From contig NZ_CAJJIC010000058.1 in the NCBI RefSeq assembly GCF_905187505.1, positions 1-13,320 of the forward strand: a stretch of DNA of 13,320 bases. The letters are read 5' to 3'. The position numbers and the translations under genes are program-made. The DNA comes from an uncultured Mailhella sp. (GTDB lineage Bacteria > Desulfobacterota > Desulfovibrionia > Desulfovibrionales > Desulfovibrionaceae). Positions 1 through 7,148 of the stretch are shown piece after piece. A model generated the notes under the pieces. It ran no database searches and was not told the DNA's origin. It saw only the letters and a list, made by a program, of their open reading frames with translations. Each line of letters starts with the position of its first letter. Position 1 is the stretch's first letter.

Positions 1-78
1 AAACGTTTCAAAGACCCCGCTTCTTCCAGAGATTGCCCCAGTACCGGCATTTCCGTATGTCCTGCAGAAAACAAAGCG

Positions 79-106
79 TGGGGAAAAAGACAGGTCCTTT
101 TCCCCA
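79..106 (-). terminator. probable intrinsic terminator after the DUF6282 gene
   Basis: A 9-bp perfect inverted repeat (TGGGGAAAA / TTTTCCCCA) with a 10-base loop lies about 60 bases past the DUF6282 stop codon. On the minus strand it is followed by CGCTTTGTTTTC, an interrupted U-rich tract. It would end the selenoprotein-DUF6282 transcript. The broken U-tract keeps the call moderate. Confidence 0.5.
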
Positions 107-166
107 TTCTTTACTTGCCCCGGAAATACGGTTCATTATCTGACAACCAATACGTCCGGGCCTTTT

Positions 167-1135
167 TTACTTCAGCCCCAGCAGATACGCAGGCACCTTG
201 CGCGTGGCAATGTCAAGCTCATTGTCGGCAAGCCCCGCCTTGCGAAGCCCGCGCAGGCAATCCAGCATTCCATCTACGGGATTCGGCATCTTGGACATTC
301 CAAGATCGGAAGAAATGAACTGGTGGGAAGGATCCAGCTTGATGTATTCGACAATCTCTTCCAATTTGGTCTGACGGGCCTTCTGATAGGCAGGCACAAG
401 ACAGTGTTCGCCGTTATAATAGGGTAGAATGGAATGTTCCAGATAGGCGCCGTTTTCCAGACACTTCATGGCCTGATCCTTGGTAAGGAACCAGAACGTC
501 TGCGTGCAGTGCGTGACCACAAACTTTTTCACGCCCACTTCTTTCGCCTTGGCGGAAAGAGTCACGCACTCCTCTGGAGAGGAATGCCCGGTGGCAAAAA
601 TAATATCCTCATCACGACACAGCTCCATTACCTTGACGACCTCGGGCAGGACCTTGCCCGCCCCATCCAGGATCGGAACGCCGGTCTTTCCCGCTCTCTT
701 CATGTCATAGGCCGACTGGTAGGTGGGCATCCATATGCAGCGGCAACGGCCCCCGGTAAGCTGCGTGGCCATTTTTGCCGCCTGCACATTGACTTTCGGA
801 CCGTAATTGAGATTAAGGGCAATACCGCCAAAGACGTCGAGTCCCGGTACCATGTCGCTCAGCAGATACGCATTGTCCGCGGTGCAGAAGTCATGACATT
901 TAAACATGACCGCTCTATATCCGTTCTGTCTGAACTGGCGCGCCAGATTGAGCTGATCAATGGAGCGATTGCGGACATCCGGCGCTGCATGGACATGCAT
1001 TTCAATAATGCCGTTCAGGTCCTTGTCCACGGAAGGCAAAACGGCCTCGGCGTTTTCATGGATGAGAGAACCTACGGCAACGACGGTACCGGCAACGGCC
1101 GCACTCTTCAAAAAATCTCTGCGGGAAGTAGTCAT
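167..1135 (-). CDS. Tat-exported DUF6282 family protein (amidohydrolase-like)
   Basis: This 322-residue protein resembles the DUF6282 family, whose members look like metal-dependent TIM-barrel hydrolases; no reaction is established to my knowledge. Residues 1-31 form a Tat signal: SRRDFLK at 4-10, a hydrophobic stretch at about 12-24 and an A-E-A cleavage site near 31, so it should act in the periplasm. Candidate metal ligands are H-V-H at 47-49 followed by A-A-P-D, K79/H81, H184 in T-G-H, H209 in T-H-C and D277 in S-S-D-L-G. This is the usual order of ligands along an amidohydrolase-type barrel. The frame is open further upstream, but I chose the ATG at 1135 because GGGAGG sits six bases before it and it begins the Tat signal directly. 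It follows the selenoprotein gene by 127 bases on the same strand, which suggests co-transcription. The substrate is unknown. The family call is from recognition of the sequence, not from a search. Confidence 0.85.
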   Translation of the reverse strand: MTTSRRDFLKSAAVAGTVVAVGSLIHENAEAVLPSVDKDLNGIIEMHVHAAPDVRNRSIDQLNLARQFRQNGYRAVMFKCHDFCTADNAYLLSDMVPGLDVFGGIALNLNYGPKVNVQAAKMATQLTGGRCRCIWMPTYQSAYDMKRAGKTGVPILDGAGKVLPEVVKVMELCRDEDIIFATGHSSPEECVTLSAKAKEVGVKKFVVTHCTQTFWFLTKDQAMKCLENGAYLEHSILPYYNGEHCLVPAYQKARQTKLEEIVEYIKLDPSHQFISSDLGMSKMPNPVDGMLDCLRGLRKAGLADNELDIATRKVPAYLLGLK

Positions 1136-1217
1136 GGATCCTCCCAGGAACATATTATTTTTTCTTTCATGTCTTGCGTGAATAGGTACGAAACGCACTT
1201 TTCCAACATCTCTGCGG

Positions 1218-1253
1218 GCAGCGGGGAATTTTCCACAGAAAATTCCCCGCTGC
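1218..1253 (-). repeat. 15-bp perfect palindrome between selenoprotein and DUF6282 genes
   Basis: Two 15-base arms (from GCAGCGGGG through AATTTT and its complement) flank a 6-base loop, beginning 10 bases past the selenoprotein stop codon. No U-tract follows on the minus strand, so it is not a classical intrinsic terminator. It could be a processing or 3'-end-protecting hairpin, or a protein-binding palindrome. It might lower expression of the DUF6282 gene relative to the selenoprotein. Confidence 0.6.
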
Positions 1254-1262
1254 AGAAGGAGG

Positions 1263-3032
1263 TTACTCAGCAATCTTCACGGAAACGGGCTTCCATACCT
1301 GGGGGAAAGGAACCCAGAACTGAGACTGCTTGCCCGGGCCACCAGAGACGACGAGCTTGATGGATTCAGGCTGCGTGAATCTGGGAATAAGCGTATCGTC
1401 GTTGTAGTGGCCGAACGCCTCAGGAGGCATACAGATGCCCTTGGTGTAGAACTTGTACGGCAGAGCGATGTTCTTGACGAGATATTCCTTGATGGCTTCC
1501 TTGCTCTTCATGTCGCGGATAAGAGTCTGAGCATGTTCAGGACAGACGACAAGCACCGCATACGTCACCGAATTGTTCCACTGACTGAGCGCTCTGTCGT
1601 ACGGGCTTTTGGCGTCACGAACGTGCACGGTGAGACAGCTGCCTATGCCCGAAGCCGTACCGGCGATGCCAGCGCTGAAGGTGTTCAAAAGTTCCTGGCT
1701 GGTCACGCTGTCGTGGTCGATATTGGCATTCGGTAGATAGGACGTGGAAATGGTCACGATGCTGTCGTTACGGGAAAATCCCTGTTCTTCAGCAAAGGAC
1801 TGCTTCCACGGCGTCCCTTCGAAATTCTCACAGACCACGTTGGCGATGAGATCAAACGAGGAGCCGTGCGTGCTCTTATCAAGATTGGGAGGAACAGAAC
1901 CACCGACGACGTCGCCGACAAGATTGACGAAGTATCCAAGAGCGTTGGTAGCCGGATTCTCACCTCCGGCCGTGCCTGTTCCTTCGTTCAGCTTGAGCTT
2001 CTTGATGATGGGACCGCTGATGATGATGAGCGGACACGTGGCTGCAGTGGTGGTGGAAGTGCCTCGCCACGCTGCTTCCGGCTGCTTCATGGCCTCTACC
2101 GTGGCGAGCAGCAAGGGCATGTGTTCCGGCCTGGCTCCGGCCATAACGCCGAGCGTGGCCACAAGCTCCACGGTGAGCATTCCGTTGCGGGGAGGAACGA
2201 CCCACACCACTTCTGAAGGATCACGCTTGGTTCCCTTGAGCATTTCGGCCACCTTGTCCACCGTGGGCGGCACAATGGGAAGCGAAAGGGACCACTTGCG
2301 CTGGGCGAACATCTTGTTCACATCGGCATAGGAACCGGTGAACTTGAATGTGCGGGCCGGATAAGGTTTTGCCTGAGCGGCAGCGTTTTCCTTGGTGGGC
2401 TGCCACTGCGTAGCCGCCTTGATAATGTCGTCAAATGCCGCATCCACTTTGGCATGAACTTCCTCCTTGGGAATCATGCCAAGAGGATGGGGAACCTCCA
2501 CGAAACAAAGATCTGTCAGCCCCTGGCTTTTCTGCGTGCCGCGGGCGAGGGTAACGAACTGATCGGTAACAATGGTCACCGTGGGGATGCCGAGCTTTTC
2601 AAGATTGCACTGGTCAACTACCAGCCATGAGGTACAACTGCCTCAGTCACCCTGGGAGGCAATGACGAGATCGGGCTTAACGGAGGCCACAGCCTTGGCC
2701 ACACGCTCCGATTCGGAGGCAGAGCCGGAAATGCCGTTCAGGCTGGGGTCGGTCTTATACGTCTTGATGACTTTTGTGTTGGGATATTTCTGAGCCATGA
2801 GCTCCGCAATGCGATCCAGAACGACATCGCCGTTGTGCTTGCTGTTCCAGCGCAGGGCTACCGTCTTGCCGTCAAGCGAGGTGATGCGCTTGGCGGGTTC
2901 CACCTGGGCGAGCTTGATGACGCCGGAAGGATTGACGAGTTCCCACTCCTGCGGCTTTTCCATGGCCTGAGCCGAAAAAGCCCCAAGAAGCAGAACAGTT
3001 CCCAGTGCGACGATCCGGGAAAGTTTCAACAT
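1263..3032 (-). CDS. exported UGSC-family selenoprotein (Sec at codon 130)
   Basis: This is one gene of 590 codons interrupted in-frame by TGA at 2643-2645. Reading the TGA as selenocysteine gives 589 residues with a U-G-S-C motif at 130-133 in the context G-D-U-G-S-C-T-S-W, the hallmark of the UGSC (seleno)protein family. U-x-x-C is the arrangement of a thiol/selenol redox motif. The N-terminus (M-L-K-L-S-R, hydrophobic core, A-Q-A at 21-23) is a Sec signal peptide, so the redox centre should lie in the periplasm. Residues about 24-215 form the UGSC domain, ending after a conserved V-P-H-P segment. Residues about 229-589 form a second domain with R-P-E-H-M-P near 301-305 and a G-G-P-G-K segment near the C-terminus; its function is unknown to me. 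The start at 3032 is supported by AGGAGA six bases upstream. A SECIS-like hairpin follows the TGA. It lies downstream of a two-component system and upstream of the DUF6282 gene. Substrate is unknown. A plain nonsense mutation is unlikely because the frame continues unbroken for 459 codons with matching family sequence. Confidence 0.9.
2605..2645 (-). promoter_or_regulatory. Sec UGA codon and bacterial SECIS-like hairpin
   Basis: The UGA at 2645-2643 is followed, 18 bases later, by a perfect 5-bp stem CUGGU/ACCAG (2624-2620 with 2614-2610) closed by the loop AGUUG. A lower stem UUGUA/UGCAA (2637-2633 with 2609-2605) extends it, with an 8-base bulge on the 5' side. Bacterial SECIS elements sit within the reading frame just after the UGA and carry a short apical stem with G and U in the loop, so position and form fit SelB-dependent decoding. 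The fold was worked out by eye. Confidence 0.75.
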
Positions 3033-3060
3033 ACCACTTCTCCTGTTAGAATGTTCCGTT

Positions 3061-3082
3061 GAGGCTCCCCAAGGAGAACCTC
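3061..3082 (-). promoter_or_regulatory. leader hairpin upstream of the selenoprotein start
   Basis: On the minus strand GAGG-UU-CUCC-UUGG-GGAG-CCUC folds into a two-part stem with a UU bulge. It begins 50 bases before the ATG and ends about 15 bases before the AGGAGA ribosome binding site. No U-tract follows, so it is more likely a leader structure than a terminator. No known riboswitch is recognised. Confidence 0.35.
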
Positions 3083-3142
3083 TCATTTGTGAAAAAGAAT
3101 ACACGAAAACGGAATCAGGTGTGATAAGGAAACTAAAACTAT

Positions 3143-3160
3143 TGTAAAGTTCTCTTTACA
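3143..3160. promoter_or_regulatory. TGTAAAG-N4-CTTTACA palindrome, candidate operator
   Basis: A perfect 7-bp inverted repeat with a 4-base spacer spans the stop codon (TAA, 3158-3156) of the histidine kinase gene and lies about 110 bases upstream of the selenoprotein start. CpxR-type regulators bind GTAAA-containing half-sites, and related TGTAAA/GTTTAC sequences occur upstream of the regulator gene. It could equally be a weak terminator stem, since AUAGUUUUAGUUU follows on the minus strand. Confidence 0.4.
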
Positions 3161-4697
3161 TTTCCGCGCCGTCTTCCCAGAGGCCGTGCCCTTTTTTCTT
3201 GACGGGAAACCACAAACGGACGGCAAAGCCTCGGGGACGCCGGTTTTCGTACTCCATTCTGCCCCCGCAGGCCTCAATGCAGTATTTTACAATGGAAAGT
3301 CCCAGCCCCGTTCCTCCGGGATGCGTAACCGCGGCGCGGCCCCGAAAAAACGGCTCACAGAGGGAAGGCAGATCTTCTTCGGGCACGCCAGGGCCGCTGT
3401 CCATGACGGATATCACAATTTCCGCATCCTTTTTTTCCGCACGAATGACAATGGGTCCGCAGTCTCCGGCATAGTGCTGAGCGTTTCTCAGCACGTTGCT
3501 GACCATGCGCTGAAGGTAGTCTCTGTCGGTCACCAGGCTCAGCCCCGGCTCAACTTCCACGTGCACGTCATCTTCCGGAGCCTCGCCCTGAACGGTGGAG
3601 GAAAGAAAAGAGCACAAGTCCACCACCACGTCCTTCGGCGTGTTCATGGCCGCCTTGGCCTGAAGGTAGGAAAGCACTTCTTCGGTCAGAACGGAAAGCC
3701 GCTTGATGTGCCTGAGCACCTGCTGCACGCGGACGCGCTCGTCGCCGGAAAGCTTGCACTCCAGCACGCCCAGCCCCATCTGCGCCTTGGCCAGCGGCGT
3801 GTTCAGCTCGTGGGCAACATAGCGTATGAACTGCCTCTGCCCCGTGAGCATGCGGTTCATGCGCTGAGTCATGGAAACAAGCGCGTAGCCCACCCGGCCG
3901 ATTTCATCCTTTCGCGCTCCGGAAAAATCCCTGTCGCTTAAAAACGGCCTGTCCACGCAGGAAAACTTGTCGAACTCCACCTCCTCCGCATACTCTGCCA
4001 TGCGACGCAAAGGGCGGGAAAGGTGACGGACGAAAGGAAGCCACCAGAGAAAGGATACTCCTAAAATCGCCAGAACCAGAAGGCACAGGGCGTCGAAATC
4101 AAAAAAAAGGCCGTGCCCGTCCACAGTGTCGGATTCCAAAACCACAAGCACGGTATGAATCTGCCTGTTGCCGTCGGGAATGTACATGACTCTTCCAAGC
4201 CAGTAGCGGGAAGGAGAATCCGTATGCCGAAAAAGCGCGGGCGGCACGGGCGGAAGTCCGTATTCCACGTTGCTGTTCTTTCCCGCGAACATGGTGCTTC
4301 CCATGGGATCCCAGAACATGACTTCGGGGGACGGACAGAAGGAATAAATGGCGCGGGGAAGCTTTTTGGCCTGTTCGACCATCCGCTCGGGAATGGCCGT
4401 ATCCCGTATGGACTCCGTATCCAGAGACTGAAGATGCACATGCACAGGCAGCCTTCTGGCGTGAGGTTCGAGAAGTTCCTCCCACTCCAGCACGGAATGA
4501 TACTGAAGATTGGCACTTATGACGCGCAGTGCGCTGTCAGCCCTGGTGCTGAACAGGGACGCGGGCAATATGCCGTCCTGCCCTCTGCCCGCCATGAGAT
4601 AAAGGCTGAACCCGCACCCCAGAACGGCCAGAAGCACAAGATTGAGCAGCATCCACAACGTGATCTTGACATACAGATTGCACCTGAGCACGTTCAT
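3156..4697 (-). CDS. CpxA-like membrane sensor histidine kinase
   Basis: A 513-residue inner-membrane sensor kinase that would autophosphorylate and pass phosphate to the response regulator encoded directly upstream. Membrane segments are at about 12-36 and 203-222, bracketing a periplasmic sensor domain of about 165 residues with no signature I recognise. A HAMP-like region (about 222-285) leads into the H-box H-E-L-N-T-P with H296 as the phosphoacceptor. The ATPase domain shows the N-box (N401, N405), D-S-G-P-G at 433-437, the F-box E-P-F-F-R-G at 448-453 and G-G-T-G-L-G-L at 461-467. All catalytic boxes are intact. Its ATG overlaps the regulator's stop codon (ATGA), so the two are translationally coupled. 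The selenoprotein gene follows after 123 bases on the same strand, so a signal linked to the periplasmic selenoprotein is a reasonable guess. The signal itself is not visible in the sequence. 'CpxA-like' describes layout and H-box, not proven orthology. Confidence 0.9.
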   Translation of the reverse strand: MNVLRCNLYVKITLWMLLNLVLLAVLGCGFSLYLMAGRGQDGILPASLFSTRADSALRVISANLQYHSVLEWEELLEPHARRLPVHVHLQSLDTESIRDTAIPERMVEQAKKLPRAIYSFCPSPEVMFWDPMGSTMFAGKNSNVEYGLPPVPPALFRHTDSPSRYWLGRVMYIPDGNRQIHTVLVVLESDTVDGHGLFFDFDALCLLVLAILGVSFLWWLPFVRHLSRPLRRMAEYAEEVEFDKFSCVDRPFLSDRDFSGARKDEIGRVGYALVSMTQRMNRMLTGQRQFIRYVAHELNTPLAKAQMGLGVLECKLSGDERVRVQQVLRHIKRLSVLTEEVLSYLQAKAAMNTPKDVVVDLCSFLSSTVQGEAPEDDVHVEVEPGLSLVTDRDYLQRMVSNVLRNAQHYAGDCGPIVIRAEKKDAEIVISVMDSGPGVPEEDLPSLCEPFFRGRAAVTHPGGTGLGLSIVKYCIEACGGRMEYENRRPRGFAVRLWFPVKKKGHGLWEDGAEM

Positions 4698-5404
4698 GCC
4701 TCATCGTCCTGGCGAATGAAGGCATACCCCATGCTGCGCACGGTACGGATATGCGTGTTTGTGCCCGTGGCATCGGCCAGTTTCTTGCGCAACGTGGAAA
4801 TGTGCACGTCCACGCTGCGGTCGAACTTGTTCCATTCCTTGTCGGCAAAAAGATTGAGCAGCGTTTCCCGGGAAAAAATGCGGCCCGGCTCCTTCATCAT
4901 GGCCTGAAGAATCTGAAATTCCACATACGTCAGTTCCATGGGGCGTCCCCGGAACGAAGCCTGAAGCGTCCGGGGATTGAGCTCTATGCCGTGAACGCGC
5001 AAAACTTCCTCACGCCCGTCGTCGGAAGCGGCACTGCGCCGCAGAACGGCGCGCACGCGGGCAAGCAGCTCCCGGGAGGAAAAAGACTTGGGCACATAGT
5101 CGTCGGCTCCAAGCTCAAGCGTGACTATGCGGTCCGTTTCGTCGTTGTGCGCGGAAAAGATGATGACCGGAACACCGCTCTTCACGCGGATGCGGCGCAG
5201 GACCTCCACTCCGGGCACGTCGGGAAGCATCATGTCCAGAAGCACCAGATCGTAGCCTTTTCTGCCGAGAGCGGCAAGACCTTCCTCCCCGCTCATGCGG
5301 TAATCGAGCGCTATGTTCTGAAGTTCCATGTAGTCCTTGACCAGGAGACAGAACTCCTCGTCGTCATCTATCAGAAGCAGTCTGCCGTTCTTCTCTTCGC
5401 TCAT
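4694..5404 (-). CDS. OmpR/CpxR-type response regulator
   Basis: A 236-residue cytoplasmic DNA-binding regulator, the normal length for the OmpR/PhoB class. The receiver domain (about 8-122) has the acidic pair D13/D14, phosphoacceptor D57 in L-L-D-M-M-L-P, S84, switch residue Y103 and K106 in V-P-K-S-F. A winged-helix DNA-binding domain (about 138-234) ends with R-T-V-R-S-M-G-Y, typical of this class. It is the partner of the kinase whose start it overlaps by four bases. I chose the ATG at 5404 because it starts the receiver domain with a normal N-terminus; the upstream frame is open to 5632 but adds an unlikely arginine-rich extension. The Shine-Dalgarno (GGGACG) is weak. Direct repeats and an extended -10 upstream fit autoregulation. 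Confidence 0.92.
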   Translation of the reverse strand: MSEEKNGRLLLIDDDEEFCLLVKDYMELQNIALDYRMSGEEGLAALGRKGYDLVLLDMMLPDVPGVEVLRRIRVKSGVPVIIFSAHNDETDRIVTLELGADDYVPKSFSSRELLARVRAVLRRSAASDDGREEVLRVHGIELNPRTLQASFRGRPMELTYVEFQILQAMMKEPGRIFSRETLLNLFADKEWNKFDRSVDVHISTLRKKLADATGTNTHIRTVRSMGYAFIRQDDEA

Positions 5405-5488
5405 GGCAACGTCCCGTTGAAATACCTCGTAAGAACGCCGGGCTACCGTCCGGCTCCGAAAGCCTCGCACCGGCATTCCCCACTCTCC

Positions 5489-5552
5489 ATAATACCATCG
5501 TAGCGTAAACAATTCCCCGAAGGCAACGCGCAATGTTGTAAAAAAATGTGAA
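5489..5552 (-). promoter_or_regulatory. candidate promoter and regulator-binding region of the two-component operon
   Basis: On the minus strand an extended -10 (TG-G-TATTAT, 5497-5489) is preceded by GTTTAC (5510-5505) near the -35 position, with no good -35 hexamer. Further upstream the plus strand shows TGTAAA at 5537 and TGTGAA at 5547. These are two similar half-sites exactly 10 bp apart, the spacing OmpR-family dimers favour. The predicted transcript would have a leader of about 75 bases. A promoter lacking a -35 but with adjacent half-sites fits activation by the regulator it drives. Confidence 0.4.
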
Positions 5553-5670
5553 GCAAAACCTCGCTCAGCAACGCCCGCGCAAGGCTTTGCGGCCATTAGG
5601 AATACGATTTTTGCGGCAAAACCTGCCGACATGACAAAAACAAAAAGTGGGGAAAGATACCGGGCCCGGC

Positions 5671-5712
5671 AAAAAGAAAAAACGGCGGCAAGGCATTGAC
5701 GCCTTTACCGCC
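5671..5712 (-). terminator. intrinsic terminator (second of two) after the Tat-DUF362 gene
   Basis: On the minus strand GGCGG-TA-AAGGC-GTCAAT-GCCTT-G-CCGCC forms a 10-bp stem with a small internal asymmetry, followed by GTTTTTTCTTTTT. It is a classical strong intrinsic terminator, positioned to stop DUF362 transcription before it reaches the two-component operon. Confidence 0.85.
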
Positions 5713-5746
5713 TCGTCAGCAAAGTTCGCTCCTGCAAAAGAGAACA

Positions 5747-5784
5747 GCGCCGGCGTAAAAGCTGATCCGCTTTTACGCCGGCGC
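5747..5784 (-). terminator. 16-bp perfect hairpin, first of two tandem terminators
   Basis: Two 16-base arms (GCGCCGGCGTAAAAGC and its complement) with a 6-base loop lie 58 bases past the DUF362 stop. On the minus strand TGTTCTCTTTT follows, an imperfect U-tract. Together with the terminator at 5671-5712 it forms a tandem pair that insulates the two transcription units. Confidence 0.7.
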
Positions 5785-5841
5785 CCCTCTCCTGAAAAGA
5801 AAACATTTCGTTGCGCCGCTTTCTCACGGCGTGCGGCAAAC

Positions 5842-6801
5842 CTACACCCAGATCAGCTCGTATTCGCTGCTGCCGAGCCCCGTTTCCTTCATATAGGAAA
5901 GCTGCCGCAGCCCTTCGCGGCTTTCTATGCGCTCCACCATGGGCGCACGCACGTTTTCAGGAAGCGCATAAATCATGTCCACCGAAGCTCTGTCCACCGC
6001 CTGAATGTCCGTGGAGGCAAGAATGCCGAGATCGGGCAGACGCACGGGCTCGGCCGCCACCCCTTCGCAGTCGCAGCTCACCGACATGTTGCGCAGCACG
6101 TTGACATAGGCCATATGCCCGTTGAAATGATCCACAACGGCCCGGCCTCCCTCCACCATGCGTTCCATGAAGGGGGCTCCGCCCGGCCATCCGCCCTCGG
6201 GCGTCACTCTGTGCAGCTGCTGCTTGCCGACCTTTCCCGAGGCACAGCCTATGGAAATGTTCTTGAGCGATCCGCCGAAGCCGCCGAGCGTATGTCCCTT
6301 GAAATGCGTGAGCACCAGCATGGAATCATAGTTGAGAAGATGCGAGCCCACGGCAAGTTCCTTGATCCACCGGCCGTTCTTCACCGGCAGGGAAACATCG
6401 CCCTCTTCGTCCATGATGTCCACGGGGCAGAAAGTCCAGCCGTTCTGCCTGATGACCTCCCTGTGTCCTTCCGTCGTCTGGCGCGGGCTCGGATAAAGAA
6501 CGTTGCATTCCACGATGGCGCTCTTCGGAATGGAGGCCTGAAGGTCCCGCACCCATTCGCGGGGAAGAATGTTCGGCCCGTTCGGCTCGCCGGTATGGAG
6601 CTTGATGGCCACCCTGCCCGTTATGCCGCCGCACACGAGCGCATACATTTTCCGCAGAGACTCGCTGTCCAGAGACTTCGTGGCGTACACCCTGGCCTTC
6701 GCTTCCGCAGCCCTGCCGCGACCGGGCAGCGCTGCGCCCGCCGCGAGCGTGCCTGCCACAACTGCCCCGGCCCTGAGAAAAGTCCGTCGAGATATGCCCA
6801 T
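5842..6801 (-). CDS. Tat-exported DUF362 family protein without ferredoxin domain
   Basis: A 319-residue DUF362 protein with no assigned reaction. Residues 1-34 form a Tat signal (S-R-R-T-F-L-R at 4-10, Ala/Gly-rich core, R-A-A-E-A near 30-34), so it is exported folded, probably with a cofactor already loaded. Family features are K-L-H-T-G-E-P at 67-73, E-C-N-V-L-Y at 98-103, G-H-R at 112-114, T-H-F-K-G-H at 165-170, G-F-G-G-S-L-K at 174-180 and a closing G-L-G-S-S-E-Y-E-L. H170, K180 and H197 repeat, with one extra residue, the spacing of the nickel-cofactor site of LarA as I recall it. Unlike the cytoplasmic paralogue at 9479-10588 it has no 4Fe-4S motifs. Its ATG at 6801 has AGGAGG seven bases upstream, and the longer upstream frame is rejected. 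It is divergent from the larBCE operon and would share its intergenic control region. The family call is firm; an NPN-enzyme role is inference. Confidence 0.88.
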   Translation of the reverse strand: MGISRRTFLRAGAVVAGTLAAGAALPGRGRAAEAKARVYATKSLDSESLRKMYALVCGGITGRVAIKLHTGEPNGPNILPREWVRDLQASIPKSAIVECNVLYPSPRQTTEGHREVIRQNGWTFCPVDIMDEEGDVSLPVKNGRWIKELAVGSHLLNYDSMLVLTHFKGHTLGGFGGSLKNISIGCASGKVGKQQLHRVTPEGGWPGGAPFMERMVEGGRAVVDHFNGHMAYVNVLRNMSVSCDCEGVAAEPVRLPDLGILASTDIQAVDRASVDMIYALPENVRAPMVERIESREGLRQLSYMKETGLGSSEYELIWV

Positions 6802-7148
6802 GAGTACCTCCTGGTCAACGCATGAATACGGCGGGTTCCCTGCCCGCTCATTATCGTATGCTACAAAGGTACGCTCGAAAAAAACAGATACGATCCTCTC
6901 AGCTTTTTGCCCGATTCTGCCGTACTCGTCCGTCTTCTCCCGCACCCCGTCCCCGCCGCGCTGTTGACATCTCCGCCGTTTCATGACAATGCCGGAACCC
7001 TTCGGCAGAATCAGGCAAGAAATCGAAAGAATAGTATCTTTCTTTCTTCTGGTCCGGGCTCTACATTTCGTGTCATGGCCATGTCCCTGTCCATGGCAAC
7101 TTGCGAAAAAGCTCCGGGAACGCTATTTCCCTTGCAAGAGGAACCATC
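6802..7148. promoter_or_regulatory. divergent intergenic region between Tat-DUF362 and larB
   Basis: This 347-base gap must hold promoters for both directions. On the plus strand TTGACA (6964-6969) is a perfect -35 but no good -10 lies 16-18 bases downstream, and TAGTAT (7032-7037) is an isolated -10-like hexamer. A short inverted repeat GCCATG-N8-CATGGC (7078-7083 and 7092-7097) lies in the larB leader. On the minus strand GATAAT near 6855-6860 is a possible -10 without a clear -35. No riboswitch or coding gene is supported. Confidence 0.3.

Noticed and set aside
1..318. Open frame running in from the left edge on the plus strand
   Set aside because: It has no recognisable protein features and overlaps the 3' end of the DUF6282 gene antisense; likely chance.
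434..1360. 308-codon open frame on the plus strand
   Set aside because: It lies antisense to the DUF6282 gene, which has a ribosome binding site, Tat signal and family motifs; the plus-strand translation shows no domain.
2643..2645. TGA as a nonsense mutation splitting a pseudogene
   Set aside because: The codon falls exactly at the U of U-G-S-C, the frame is open on both sides, and a SECIS-like hairpin follows.
5647..6825. 392-codon open frame on the plus strand
   Set aside because: It is antisense to the Tat-DUF362 gene and runs through both terminator hairpins; it is a GC-rich shadow frame.
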